Source: Gnetum montanum (lineage: Eukaryota; Streptophyta; Gnetopsida; Gnetales; Gnetaceae). From it: a stretch of 52,948 nt of DNA. Location: NCBI GenBank assembly GCA_015680685.1, contig MNCI01003787.1, forward strand, positions 108,122 to 161,069. Reading direction: 5' to 3'. A program made the translations under genes and the position numbers. Of this stretch, positions 22,015 through 33,318 are shown piece after piece. Numbering within the stretch: the first letter of the stretch is position 1; every line of letters begins with the position of its first letter. The notes beneath the pieces are model-generated. The model did not search any database and had not been told where the DNA came from. It was given only the letters and a program-made list of their open reading frames with translations.

Positions 22015-23445
22015 CAAATTTACAATGATTCTGATCACAATAGCTACAACAAGCATTTTACAAGAAAAATGCATTTTGGAAAGGTATGCACTTCACTAAT
22101 TGGATTTTTTCTCCTCACATGATTATCATTATTAGATCACATATCTTCAAAAGCATTTGAAGGGCTTGGCAAGTATTACAGAATTATATAGATCTAACTA
22201 ATGTTAAGATCAATCGTAGTCTTCTTTCTAAGCTTTATCCATAGTAGTTACCTCTTTCACTTGTTACTTATTGGTTTTAGAAGGGAGTGATTTCTCTCAT
22301 CTATCTACATCTAGTTGATCAATGAATTTCTTGGGAAATATTTAATAATTTGGATGAGATTTTTATAACCGTGTATCATTGTTTTAATCAAATTTATAAT
22401 TTTATTCAACATTATTTATATTTAGATGTTTTAGTGCAAATTAATTTTCATGGCTTTTGTTGGACTAATGAATTGAAACTTTTGCCTTATAATTTGCATT
22501 TTTCATTTCAAATTTTGCACAACTTCTCAATCATTGTTAATTGTTATAACATGTTTTGACACAAATAGGATTTAGAAAAAATTTTGATGTCCTCCTTTAA
22601 ATGAATATGTGAGCTTCCAGCTTTACCTAAAATTCAACAGTTTCTTTGGTGTCTCCTTCACCAAGGTTTCCCTATTGGCAATGGCCTTGAACATCTTGGG
22701 GTTCATAATTCTATTTTCCTTCTCAATGGAGCTAAAGATGATTTTACACGTGTCTTTTGGCAATGTCCTTTTGCTCAACATAGTTGGATCTAGGCATGTA
22801 AAGTTATTCCAAATTGTCAGCTATCTCAAGATGTTATTTTTTGGCTTTTTGCCTATTACTTCTATGAATTCTAAATTTCTTTAGAATGATATTAGGGCTC
22901 TTATTCTCTTTCATATTTGGAAGTGCAAATGTAATATCATTTTTAAAAAATAAAATATTTAAATATTTATTATCTGACTATTGTAAAACATCCATAGATC
23001 TTCAACCATGCCTATTTCTAAATTATATCCCAAACTCCAAAGATTTACTTAGAGATTAATCACTTGATTCATCTTTTGTAGCCTCGGTTTATCTTTATAA
23101 GTGATAGAGGCTCTAGTGTAAGTGAGCTTTTCATTTTAATTGTGGCTTTCATCTTCTTCTTTTGCCTCTTTCTTCATTTTACTGTTAATTACACTCGGTC
23201 TTTAGTGAGAAGTGACTTCCTAAAAGGACGCTTCTCCCTATTAATAATGGCCTAATTGTAAGGATGGTAACTTGAGTACACATCCCCAAAATTGCTGGGT
23301 CTAATTGTAAGGATGTTAACCTGAGTACACATCCCCAAAATTATTGGGTCTTGTCATTCATGTTATTTCTATAAATTATATCTGATGCTACATGTGTATA
23401 TTTTAGCCTTTCTATCTATTTTATCATATGCTCTATGTGTATTTG
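22015..23445 (+). pseudogene. LINE-1 fragment: decayed tail of L1-type ORF2 (plus strand)
   Basis: Translated with its many stops, this stretch parallels the C-terminal third of ORF2 in the minus-strand LINE at 23459-29011: N-W-I-F-S-P-H, R-A-W-Q, D-L-T-N-V-K-I-N, F-H-G-x-x-W then L-L-P-Y, L-P-A-L-P-K-I-Q-Q-F-L-W-C-L-L-H and V-F-W-Q-C-P-F-A-Q-H. The last two are the zinc-binding reverse-transcriptase tail domain (zf-RVT). It is 5'-truncated, so endonuclease and polymerase are missing. It is interrupted at 23446 by the second LINE and its 3' end is at 29025-29160. It is AT-richer and much more decayed than the second LINE, hence older. Confidence 0.8.
23252..23350 (+). repeat. Direct tandem duplication, 49-bp unit, two copies
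   Basis: Units start CTAATTGTAAGGATG at 23252 and 23301 and both end in TGGGT, with few differences. Located in the 3' untranslated part of the plus-strand LINE. Confidence 0.9.
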
Positions 23446-23458
23446 TTCCTATATTTTG
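23446..23458. repeat. Target-site duplication of the minus-strand LINE, left copy
   Basis: TTCCTATATTTTG, identical to 29012-29024. A 13-bp duplication is in the usual range for target-primed LINE insertion and fixes both ends of the element. Confidence 0.85.
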
Positions 23459-23781
23459 GGGGGGTGTCAAACCCCGAAAAGAAGTTTTATTGAAATTAAA
23501 GGTGCATCAATTACAACAATTTGAATAAGTCATAGGGTTAAAGGAAAGGGAAAACTGAGAGCATCGTGAATGACACTCGGGAAACACCTTAGAAATAAAC
23601 GAGTATTAGAGGAGGAAACCCAAGTTGGGGCACAACCAAATGTTCGCACAGACTGGCTTGTTACAAAATAGATTGACATAGAATTAGATGAGGCAAAGAG
23701 CTCTCAATTAAGGATAGAGAGAATTCCAATGGTGACTCCACATAATAAAAAGGGAAAACTTCCTTGCAAAGATTACTGATG

Positions 23782-26700
23782 CTAAGTGTAACTGGAACAC
23801 ACAGGTCTTTCCCATAGCTGCAGCAGATGAACCAATTGATGACTGTCCAGATTGAACTTGGATGCTTGAGATGTGAGTTGAAAATAGGTGAGGCGAAAGA
23901 TCTGCAACTTCTCCAACCTGGTAAGCAAACATTTGTTAGAATACTCTGTCTTTTGAAATAGAACATTGCATCTTCGCTTCCAAATATAATATAAAATAGT
24001 AGGCCTAATAACTTTCCACAGAAAATTAAGATTAGTAGAAGTAATGTTCAAGAATCCGAATATGGCATCCTCTTGAGATAGCTTGTATGATGGAAAAGCT
24101 TTAGAAGCCCACTGCCACACATGTTGAGCAAAGGGACATTGCCAAAATACATGGACAAAGTCATCTTGTCCACCACATAGAGGGCAATTGGGATTAGGAA
24201 TCCCCAGATATTCTAGACGTTTTCCAATAGGTAGACCATGGTGGAGAAGACACCAAAGGAACTGCTTAATTTTGGGGAGGGTCGGAAGTTTCCAAATAAG
24301 TTGGAAGAGAGGGATCCAAAATGTTTCTGACTCTTGTTTGTGCCAATACTTATTGCAACGTTGAATGACTTCAGATGGGTCATGCATGAGATGAAAGGGG
24401 ACAGATGGCCGATAGGGCAAGAGTTTAACCCCATTAAGCCATTGAAGGCCATGAAAAAGGCTTTGCACTGTAACATCCAGATGCCAGTGACCATGGAGAA
24501 AAGAGTAAATCTGAACTAGGCAATGGTTCATTGCAGCCGACTCCCCATACAAAGTGTTAAACTCGACCCCTGAAATCCAACGACTAGCCAGCCTAAGACA
24601 ATTCAAGGAAATGACACCCTTTCGATACCACGAGGTAGCCACCTTAGCATTTGTGATAGCAAGGGGAGCGGGTGACAGAGGTAACCACCACGGACACACT
24701 TTAGAGAGGATAGTAGGGTTGATTTTAACGTTAGTCCAGTCAATGTGAGTGTGTAGAATTTGCCAGGCCCTCCAAATGCTTTTGAAAACATGAGATCCGG
24801 GAAGAATGATAGTATGGGGGGAAAGGATCCAATTGACGAAATGGATGCCTTTCCAGAAGGGCTTATTTTTAGGAAATGCTTGATGAAGCCTTAATTGGAG
24901 GAGGGTCCCTATAATATTTGAGGCATCTAAATGTTGTACCAACCACTTAGCAACCAGGGTAATTCCTTGCTTATAGGAGTTCAAAAGGCCTAAGCCACCC
25001 TTATTCTTGGGGAGAGTAACAATAGTCCAAGCGACACGATGAAAGCCTTTTTGAGAGTCCTTGGAGGACCACATAAAGTCACGGAATAACCGTTCTAGCT
25101 TCTGGTAGGCAGCTTGGGAGGGGGCCCAACACAAAGAGTAATACACATGGGTGGACGCGCATATGGACTTACAAACAAGGTATTTACCCACGAGTGTGAG
25201 GGGTTTAGTTTTCCATTTGTCGAGTTTATTTTGAATTCGATAAATAACTTGCTCCCAAAGGGTAGATGTTGAACCTCTAAAATGGAAAGGGATTCCCAGA
25301 ATCTTAACGATGTCTTAATCCTGAAAACGCTTCCAATTATAGTTGGTCATATGTTTGTAATTTTCCTTAAAGCTATAAACAGAGGATTTATTCCAATTAA
25401 TTATGGAACCTGAGAGTGTGCAATATTGCTCCACCCTTGATAAGAGGCGGTGCAAATTGGTGGCTGTGTTTTGAACTAGAAAAAAGGAGTCATCGGCAAA
25501 GTGCATATTGAGAAGCTGTTGTTGAGAGGAGGAAAGGCTAACCCCAGTGAGAACTTTAGTTTTAATGTCCAGGTTAATTTGATGACAAAGAAAGTCTGAT
25601 GCAATGATAAAGAGATAGGGGGCGAGAGGACAATCTTGGCGCACAGACCTATGTATTGGAAAGGGAGAGGTAATGCCGAAGGTAGTGGCAATTCTTGCAG
25701 TAGCATCTGAGAATAAGCATTTCACCATATGCAAGAACTTAGGTCCAAAACCCAGTTTGGTCATAGTCTGCAAGATAAAATCCCACTTAATGTTGTCATA
25801 AGCCTTGGCATAATCAAGTTTCACTAGGAGAATATCTTGTCCATCATCCTCAGCCCACTTGAGACCTTCCCACGCCGCGACCACATTGTCTAAAATATAT
25901 CTACCAGAAACAAATCCTTTTTGCTGAGGGGATATGATCTAACCAAGAATTTTTTTCAGCCGTAAGGCAAGGCACTTCGCCCAAATTTTATACACTACAT
26001 TGAGAAGAGTTATGGGATTCCAATTGGAGATATTAGTTAGATCCCCAGACTTGGGGAGGAGACGAATTACCCCTTGATGTAGATTGGGCCCAAGGGAACC
26101 AGTTAAGAGAGCCTCGTTAATGACCTGTAGAAGATCCTTGCCCACCAAATCCCAATGATTTTGAAAAAATTCTATAGGAAACCCATCATAACCAGGAGCC
26201 TTTCCTCGACTTAACTTGGAACAAGCCTCCTGTAGCTCCGCCAAAGTGATATCAGCGTCAAGACTTTGTAGCATAGTTGGATTAATAAGGCGAGGATAAT
26301 CAGGGGTGGCAGCCTTGAACGAAGAGATGTCCATTGGGGTAGCTACAACAAGGGTTTCGTAGTGGTTCTTAAGAAAAGACATGATACTATTTTGGTCAGT
26401 AATGGTGGTACCATCACATGAGATTTTGTCAATAGCATGCGAAGGGGAAGCAGCATTAAGATATTTAAAAAATTCCTTACAGTGTTCATCTTGAATATTT
26501 AACCAAGTGAGCCAACTTTTAGTTAAGGCACTTTGTGCTCGATACACTTTCCAATGTTGGAAGGAAACGCATGCTCTAGCTAGCTCCTCGTGAATTAGAG
26601 TATTGAAGGGATCTTAAGCTAGTTTATTAGTGAGATGTTCAATAGTGAGGTGAATTTTGTTGTATTCATGTTTGGCTTAAGCAGCCATGGACTTACCATA

Positions 26701-27613
26701 TGAACGAGCAAAGTTTCGCACTCGACATGAAGCACGATGCCACCAATTAATCCAACCCACCTGATTTAGAGGCCTAGGTTCAGCATTCCAAAGGTTGGAT
26801 AGAAGAATTTGGGCAGTTGGGGAAGAAAAACAGTTGTTGTGTAGTTTGAAAAGATGAAATTTATGACGGGCAGGGCTACCATGAATCTTGATAGATATGG
26901 AGATAGGAAGATGGTTGGATAAGGTGGCATGATGATGAACCGTAGTGGCAAAGAAAGCTTGCCAAAGGAAAGGGTGGAGAAATAGAACCTATCTAACCTG
27001 CTGTAGATGCGAGCCTACCCAAGATGGAGATTGCTCCAAGTAAATCTATGAAGGGGAACACACGTGGAGTTGTCTGCCCCGTCTGAGAGGTAAAATCTTT
27101 TCTTAAATGCGAACCAGGCCTGATACTCGAGATTGGTAGTTGAAGAAATGCTCCTTCGAGCTTATCTTGAGGGAATTTTACCATATTAAAATCTCCTCCG
27201 AATATCCAAGGCATTGGGGGAAGAGAAGTTGCAAGTTTATGCCAAAGGAGAGCCCGTTCTGTGGAGTCATTTGGGGCATATATCAAGCAAATGCCAAAGG
27301 GGCCATGCTAGGATGAGAAGGTGGCCCAAGAAACTCTATGCTCAGAATCAGAACCACTTTGAAGAATTTTAGTTTTCTAGTAGGGTGAGAGGAGAATGGC
27401 CGCACCTCCTTTCCCACTTGCATGGGATGTCGCTAGGAGTAAGGAGTGAGGAAGAAACCAGTGGGCGGAATAGGATAAAAGGTCAGTTGAGATCTTAATT
27501 TCTTGAAGGAGAATGAAATCAAAAGCCAAATTAAGACTAGATATAAAGTTGCCTACTCGCTTACGGCGAAGCCTACCAGTAAGGCCTCGGACGTTCCAAG
27601 AAAGGAGATTCAT
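23782..27613 (-). pseudogene. LINE-2 ORF2: endonuclease, reverse transcriptase, zf-RVT
   Basis: The minus-strand ATG at 27613 starts MNLLSWNVRGL, the N-terminal motif of the apurinic-type endonuclease, then L-L-Q-E-I-K (catalytic Glu) and F-G-G-D-F-N near 27190. A frameshift follows near 27000, before the S-R-L-D-R-F-like end of the domain. The reverse transcriptase starts in another frame (26547): G-K-A-P-G-Y-D-G-F near 26200, I-S-P-Q-Q-K-G-F-V near 25925, the catalytic L-D-Y-A-K-A-Y-D at about 25820 and H-F-A-D-D near 25500. The 469-codon frame 25191-23782 holds the thumb/linker and a zf-RVT tail with W-K-L-P-T-L-P-K-I-K, C-P-L-C and F-W-Q-C-P-F-A. In-frame stops near 27377, 25941 and 25317 and the frameshift inactivate it. 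The protein would nick target DNA and prime reverse transcription there. Confidence 0.88.
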
Positions 27614-28698
27614 GGGGAAACAAGGGGTAGTTTGGATGGGAGGTCAACAAAAGGTTTGAGAGTCGAAGTATCAGTTTTCTTTGTTCCTAACAGGAGGGCA
27701 AAGGAGTTGTTGGTGGGGACAAGGGCCTTGGAAGTGTCTAGTGAAGAGGAGTTGGAGGGAGAAGTAGAACGAAAGAAAGCTTTGACTCGTTTCCTTCCAC
27801 TGGCCACCACGAACTCATCTTCCGAGAATGAGTTCTTGACAACGTTTGAAGGGATGAACTGGGTGGAGGTGTGAGTACCTGACTGTTGTTTCTGTAGCTT
27901 GGAGAGGCTAGACTGAGAGGAGGATTTAGGAGTTGTTTGGGGAGGAGATCCGAATTTAAAGGATACTGAGGGTGGGCCTACTGGTGGTGTGACTGGGGAA
28001 CGAGTCTTCTAAGATGCAACAGGTTGTTTCTTCCTAGCTAGGATAGGACACGCCGAGATATGATGCTCGGCCTTGTGACTATAGCTACACAAGTTTGGAA
28101 GGTAAAAATAGTCCACTTTTTGGGTGAAGAGTTTTCCACCAGCAGCGAGGGTTAATGAGGTCTTCCGAAGGGCTATATCCAATTCAATACAATAACAGAG
28201 AATTTGAGTTCCATTGATCGCGGTACAATGATCAGAAATAATAGGGCCCAGGATGCTCACAATGTCCCTCTCAACAGATGAGAAAATGAGTGGAAGATTG
28301 GGCAGTTCCACGTAACAAGGAATTATATTAAAAGCTGGGTCATTGACATTAAATTCAAAACTCCAGGTGCGTGCAATTAGGGTTGTGTTTCTTGTTGGAA
28401 ATTTTTTTTGAGAAAGAGCCTTTTCGACCTGGGAAGCATTAAATAATTCTACCAAAATGAAATGACGAGCGTAGTAACGAGCATGAGAAACCTGAATGCC
28501 ATGGGGCTGAAGGAGGCTATGGACTTGAGTGTTTAAACTTGGGGACCTTGGTAAAAACCCCACAATTTGAAAAAATAGAAAACGACATGTGAAATCTTTA
28601 GAAACTGCTTCAAAAATCTCATCCGGTAAAAGAAATTCAATTTGACGTGAGGTAGATGAACTTCCCTAAGGAAATGCAGAAGCTGATGAATCCATCAT
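27610..28698 (-). pseudogene. LINE-2 ORF1: DUF4283/zinc-knuckle nucleic-acid binding protein
   Basis: A 363-codon frame from the ATG at 28698 to a TGA that overlaps the ORF2 ATG (ATGA at 27613-27610). The long open part 28563-28009 resembles the N-terminal domain of plant LINE ORF1 proteins (DUF4283), with V-E-L-F-N then a W-S-F-E-F and Y-V-E-L-P-N-L-P motif. It is followed by L-C-S-Y-S-H-K-A-E-H-H-I-S-A-C-P, a zinc knuckle in which one Cys is replaced by Ser. The C-terminal 130 codons are Ser/Pro/Thr-rich. In-frame TAG stops near 28669 and 28011 break it. In the family the product binds element RNA. Confidence 0.82.
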
Positions 28699-29011
28699 TG
28701 TGAATTGCCCACACTTGGGCTGCACGCTTTCCTGATACCATTCTGCAACCTTGACTGCAGGAAAATCCTCACCACCAGTGTGCATGTCCACCCACCGCGG
28801 GCAAGGTTCGGGACAACGTGGCAGAAAGAAAAAAATGGCCTGGAAAAATAGAAATCACTACTAGGGTTGGCTGGAAACGTCAAAGCTGCCCTACTCCCCA
28901 CCAAACACTGAGCGAGCGATGGGCTACGGCGGCACCGCAGGAGGCGGAGCACAAGAGGGCTCAGCAGCGCAGCGGCGCCCAACGGAAGAAAAGAGCGTCA
29001 ACGGTTATTTT

Positions 29012-29024
29012 TTCCTATATTTTG
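29012..29024. repeat. Target-site duplication of the minus-strand LINE, right copy
   Basis: TTCCTATATTTTG, identical to 23446-23458. Confidence 0.85.
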
Positions 29025-29160
29025 ATTAATAAAACTTGTGGTTCTCTATCTACTTTATTAGATGTTAAGTTATAAAGTTCTAATTAGACTATAAATATTA
29101 GATTATACCTTTATTACAATTATTTTGGGTTCCAATACCCTTGATTAATAAAAAAATTTT
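29025..29160 (+). repeat. 3' end of the interrupted plus-strand LINE
   Basis: Continues the plus-strand LINE after the insertion. It begins ATTAATAAAACTTG, a usual plant LINE 3' tail, and contains a second GATTAATAAAAAAA at 29144-29157 that is probably the end of the element. Confidence 0.6.
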
Positions 29161-29193
29161 AGGTTTAACACCATCCCCAACCCCACACTTCTT

Positions 29194-29219
29194 CCCCCCA
29201 CCCCCACCCCCACCCCACC
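29194..29219 (-). promoter_or_regulatory. Potential G-quadruplex / i-motif tract upstream of the receptor kinase
   Basis: The plus strand reads runs of 6, 5, 5 and 4 C separated by single A. The minus strand therefore has four G runs of four or more with one-base loops, a near-ideal quadruplex pattern. It lies about 380 bp before the kinase start codon. Structure and function are inferred only. Confidence 0.55.
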
Positions 29220-29598
29220 TGGATGAGTCATCATGCTCTACCATTTTTCTTCCATGAATCTTCTAGGGAGTTCCTCAAATATAGTTGCCGTCGTCAAACA
29301 AGGTATATTGCACCTTGGGTAATGTTTTGGGAGCAGAAAATCCGTCATAGGCTTCACTGGAAATGTATTAATGCAAAGTTGACAGATTTACCCTGGCGAG
29401 ATTAGCGTTAGGTCTTTAATAAAACAAGATAAAAGCTACTTGCTATGCTGGTATCAAACTTAACTCACGGGTAGACATGCCAACTTTCAATGCCTTATCT
29501 CCAATCTCCAAATTTCCAGCATCTCAGAAATATCCCACCCAGAAGCAAAACCGCAACATAGATAGAAACTGTGGCTCCCGAATCAGCAACAATTAATC
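29220..29598 (+). other. Upstream region of the receptor kinase gene
   Basis: About 380 bp between the C-rich tract and the kinase ATG. No canonical TATA box stands out; TTTAATAAAACAAG at 29414-29427 is the closest AT-rich candidate. No other coding sequence recognised. Confidence 0.4.
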
Positions 29599-32500
29599 AT
29601 GGAACCAAAATCTTTCACAATAAAAAATATGGCTTGCTTCCTGAGGAACATTGTAATACTGATGTTGTTGGCATATCCAAGTTTTGCTGCAGAATTAGGA
29701 TTAGTAGATGAATATGAAGGTGCTGTTCTTGAGCAGCTGAAGAGAGAATGGAATGCAAACGGAGCACTGAATAATCAGTGGCAAAACACACGACATTAAT
29801 GCAATTGGATGGGAGTTTCATGCGATCAGCAGAGCCATGCAATTCTGCGATTGGAGCTGCCCAGTTTGGGAATTTCTGCAACAATTCCTGACGCCATTGG
29901 CAAGCTCAGAAAACTCCAGACTCTGGATCTGGCTCACGATTTCTTCACCGGAACGCTTCTCTCCACCCTGCTCAACTGCTCCTCTCTTCAAACCCTAAAT
30001 TTGAGCGATAACAGTCTCTCTGGATCGCTTTCTGGTAACATCGATCTGCTGCGTGAGCTCAGATTCGTGAACCTGTCGATGAATCAATTCTCAGGCCGGA
30101 TTTCTGCTGGATTTGGGCGCATGAGCAAGCTCCAGCTGCTGTATCTTGACAATAATCAGCTCAGCGGAACGATTCCTTCGTTTCTGGGAAATCTCTCCAC
30201 TTTGACAGAATTGGGATTGGGTAACAATAATTTAGGCCCCGGATTGATCCCTCCGGAGCTCGGAAATCTGTCGAACTTGACGTTTCTGTGGATCAAAGGC
30301 TGCGGTTTGTTCGGAGATATCCCAAGGTGGCTGGGAAATTTGACAAATCTGAGCCATCTGGATCTGTCCAAGAATCAGCTGACAGGCCCAATTCCTGGGG
30401 AACTAACCAGGCTCCCCAAATTGGCGATAATTTACCTGTACAAAAATTCGTTGTCTGGCCCAGTTCCTGCTAACATCAGCAGCCTCAGGAATCTGGTGGA
30501 GTTCGATATTTCCACCAATTCTTTCAATGGTACGATTCCTGCTGGTATCGGAGATTTGAGCAAGCTAACTTTTCTGGGTTTTCATGAGAATGATCTTTAT
30601 GGGCCGATTCCTTCAAGTTTTGGGAGGCTCACCTCGCTCAATTTGCTCAGGATGTGGACCAACAGTTTTTCAGGAACTCTGCCATCCAAGATCGGGGGAC
30701 CCTTGCTCACTGAAATCGATGTTTCTTCGAATAAACTCCAAGGTCCTGTACCTGCAAATCTTTGCAACTGTAGAAATCTGAGGCATTTATTTTTGTTTGA
30801 TAATCAATTCAGTGGAACTTTTCCAAGATATCTGGGAAATTGCAGAAGCCTCTCCAAACTTTTTGTGGATGACAATCAGCTGAGCGGTGAGTTTCCATCC
30901 GAAATCTGGGGACTTCCCTTGCTCCAGAAACTTTCCCTGGAGAACAACAATTTCCATGGCCAGATTCCTTCAAAGCTGAGCTCTGATTTCCTGGTCGTAG
31001 ATATCAGCAAAAACAATTTCCGTGGAAGTATTCCAGACACAGTGGGGCAACTCTACAACATCAATGAGTTCAATGCAAGCCTCAACAATCTGTCAGGCAC
31101 CATTCCTTCTGCAATTGTTAGGTTAAAAAATTTGACAAACCTTGATCTGAGCGACAACATGTTATCTGGGGAGCTTCCAGGAACCATCCCAGGGTGGAAA
31201 AATTTAGCGTATCTGGATCTTTCCTATAATGCAATCACAGGAGAGATTCCACAAGCTCTGGCTTCTCTTAAAGATCTCAAAGTTATTTTGCTCAACAGCA
31301 ACAGGCTATCAGGTGAAATACCTACTGATCTGGCTAAGATGACGCTCAACAGGCTTAATCTCTCACAGAACGAGTTTTCAGGGCCGCTTCCTGCTCAACT
31401 GAATACCGTGGCTTTGCAGGCAAGTTTTCTGGGAAACAAAGAACTTTGTAGTGAAGGAAGACAAGGACCCGTAAAACTGCCTACTTGCAAAAGCCATCAT
31501 GATGGAGGCATGCCTGTGGAAGCTATATGGACCATTGTCGTAGTTTTTTTGCTTGTGTCATGTGCTGTTGTTCTGGCTCTGGTCTGGCACATCTACCCAA
31601 GAAATTATTCAAATAAGTCAGACCTTGAAAATCAAAACCCTAGGCAATTTCAGTGGAAGATGGTGACATTTTGCCCAGTAAAATTCTCTGAAATGGATAT
31701 AGTCTGTGCACTATCATAGGCAGTGGAGGATCAGGGGTAGTTTACAAAGTGGTTTTGCCAGATGGGGATACTCTGGCTGTGAAGCAGATCAAATTCGGCA
31801 ACAGAGATGCCACTTTGGTAAGTAAGGAATTAGAAGCAGAGATTGAAATCTCTGCAAAGATCAGACATGCTAACATTGTTAGGATTCTGTGCTCCATTTC
31901 CTGCCATGATTCAGTTCTTCTGGTGCATGATTTCATGCAGAACGGAAGTGTGTATGAGATGCTTCATGATCCTAACAAAATTAACCTGATCAAGCATCGA
32001 CGATTAGATATTGCCATTGATGCTGCTCGAGGTCTGTACTACCTTCATCATGGATGCTCTCCTCCTGTGATCCACAGAGATGTGAAATCCACCAACATTC
32101 TGCTGGATTCCGAGCTCAAGGCCTACATTGCTGATTTTGGGTTGGCCAGGAAGTTCTATGCTCAGAACGGAAACAGGGAGCTGGTCTCGGATATTGCAGG
32201 TTCTTACGGATACATTGCTCCAGGTACGAATTTGAGAATTTCCAATAATTTAATCTTAGAGCCTAATTACCTCGTAGTAACATTTTTGCAGAATGCAGAC
32301 ATGCATAGATCGATAAATTTTATTTTATTTCAAATATGAAAAACGCTTTCATTGCAGCATCAAAGCAAGATCAGTTACGGAACAATGCCACTCTTCCTAT
32401 TTCCAATAGATTCAATTATTTACGAAACAAAAGGTGTTGAATAGCCTGGAAAATGAGGGCACTCTTTAACAGTGCTTTTAACTTAAATTTCTAATGATAA

Positions 32501-32724
32501 TAGTTTTATTTATTTAAATTTCTAAGGCTTTTGGGTTTGTATTTCGAAAGATGTTCAGCAGCATTTCATCACGTGGATAAGTATCTAGTTCGTTGTACGG
32601 GTAAATATGTAATTAGAACTCACGTAGTTACTCATTTTATTGGCACAAGGATGACTATAATGCGAAACAACGTTTTAGGAAAGAATAAAAGCTTGGAAAC
32701 TGCTCATCTTTAAAAAATACAAAA

Positions 32725-33083
32725 ATCTTGTGATATATGTGATGAACCTAAATGGCTTTATAGTCGATATTAACCTAAAGTAACTTTGGAAATAGAAAAC
32801 AATGTTTATTGCATATTAAAATTAAAGATAGCATTGATATATAGATGAATAGAATTGAAAATAGAAATGCTTTATTACTTCTTTAACTAAATTTTGTGAT
32901 ATTTGTGATAAACCAAAATGGCTTTATAGTTCATCCTAGCATGAAGTAACTTTGCAAATAAAAAAATCTTCTTTACAATGTTTCCTCTATATTAAAATTA
33001 AGGATTGTTAATGCATAGATGCTTTAGGGTAGAATCTTAATTATTAAAAATAGAAATAGACATGGAAATACTTTATTCCTTCC
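32725..33083 (+). repeat. Intronic tandem duplication I, unit about 165 bp, two copies
   Basis: Copies begin at TTGTGATATATGTGATGAACC (near 32729) and TTTGTGATATTTGTGATAAAC (near 32893). Both contain AATGGCTTTATAGT, AAGTAACTTTG and ATTAAAATTAA in the same order and end in ATGCTTTATTAC / ATACTTTATTCC. Confidence 0.8.
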
Positions 33084-33088
33084 TTTGC

Positions 33089-33318
33089 ACACTTATGGAG
33101 AGGGTTTATGTGTAAAATAATAATCAATCAAAGCCTCAATACTCATCCCACTAAGTGGGAGTAGGTCCCAAAGGTTAGTGGATGAGCAAAAGTCTAACCT
33201 ACTTTGCAAATCCATGAAGAGGGTTTATATAAAAATGGATCATCAACATGAGCCTTAATGCTCATCCTGCCAAGTAGCTCCTAGAGGTCACTAGATGAGC
33301 AAAAGCCTAACCTCTTTG
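33089..33318 (+). repeat. Intronic tandem duplication II, unit about 115 bp, two copies
   Basis: Both copies contain GAGAGGGTTTAT or GAAGAGGGTTTAT, AATCATCAA-like, TGCTCATCC or TACTCATCC, and end GATGAGCAAAAG-CTAACC. Lies just downstream of duplication I, so this intron has grown by two independent duplications. Confidence 0.8.

Larger units (their letters stand above)
23459..29011 (-). mobile_element. LINE-2: near full-length plant L1-type non-LTR retrotransposon
   Basis: A 5.55-kb minus-strand element bounded by 13-bp duplications. It has a GC-rich 5' untranslated region (about 28699-29011), ORF1 (28698-27610), ORF2 (27613-23782) with endonuclease, reverse transcriptase and zf-RVT parts, and a 3' untranslated region ending in a C run. 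No poly-A tail is visible next to the left duplication; a CCCCCCC tract sits there instead. Few stops per kb compared with its neighbours make it younger than the LINE it interrupts. It is inactive because of the stops and at least one frameshift. Confidence 0.9.

Noticed and set aside
27503-27874. Plus-strand 123-codon ORF
   Set aside because: It lies opposite the ORF1/ORF2 junction of the minus-strand LINE and has no motifs of its own; it is a shadow frame.
29808-31719. Use of the ATG at 29809 as the true kinase start
   Set aside because: That start would lose the signal peptide and half of the LRR cap. The upstream frame is clearly part of the same protein, broken by one TAA.
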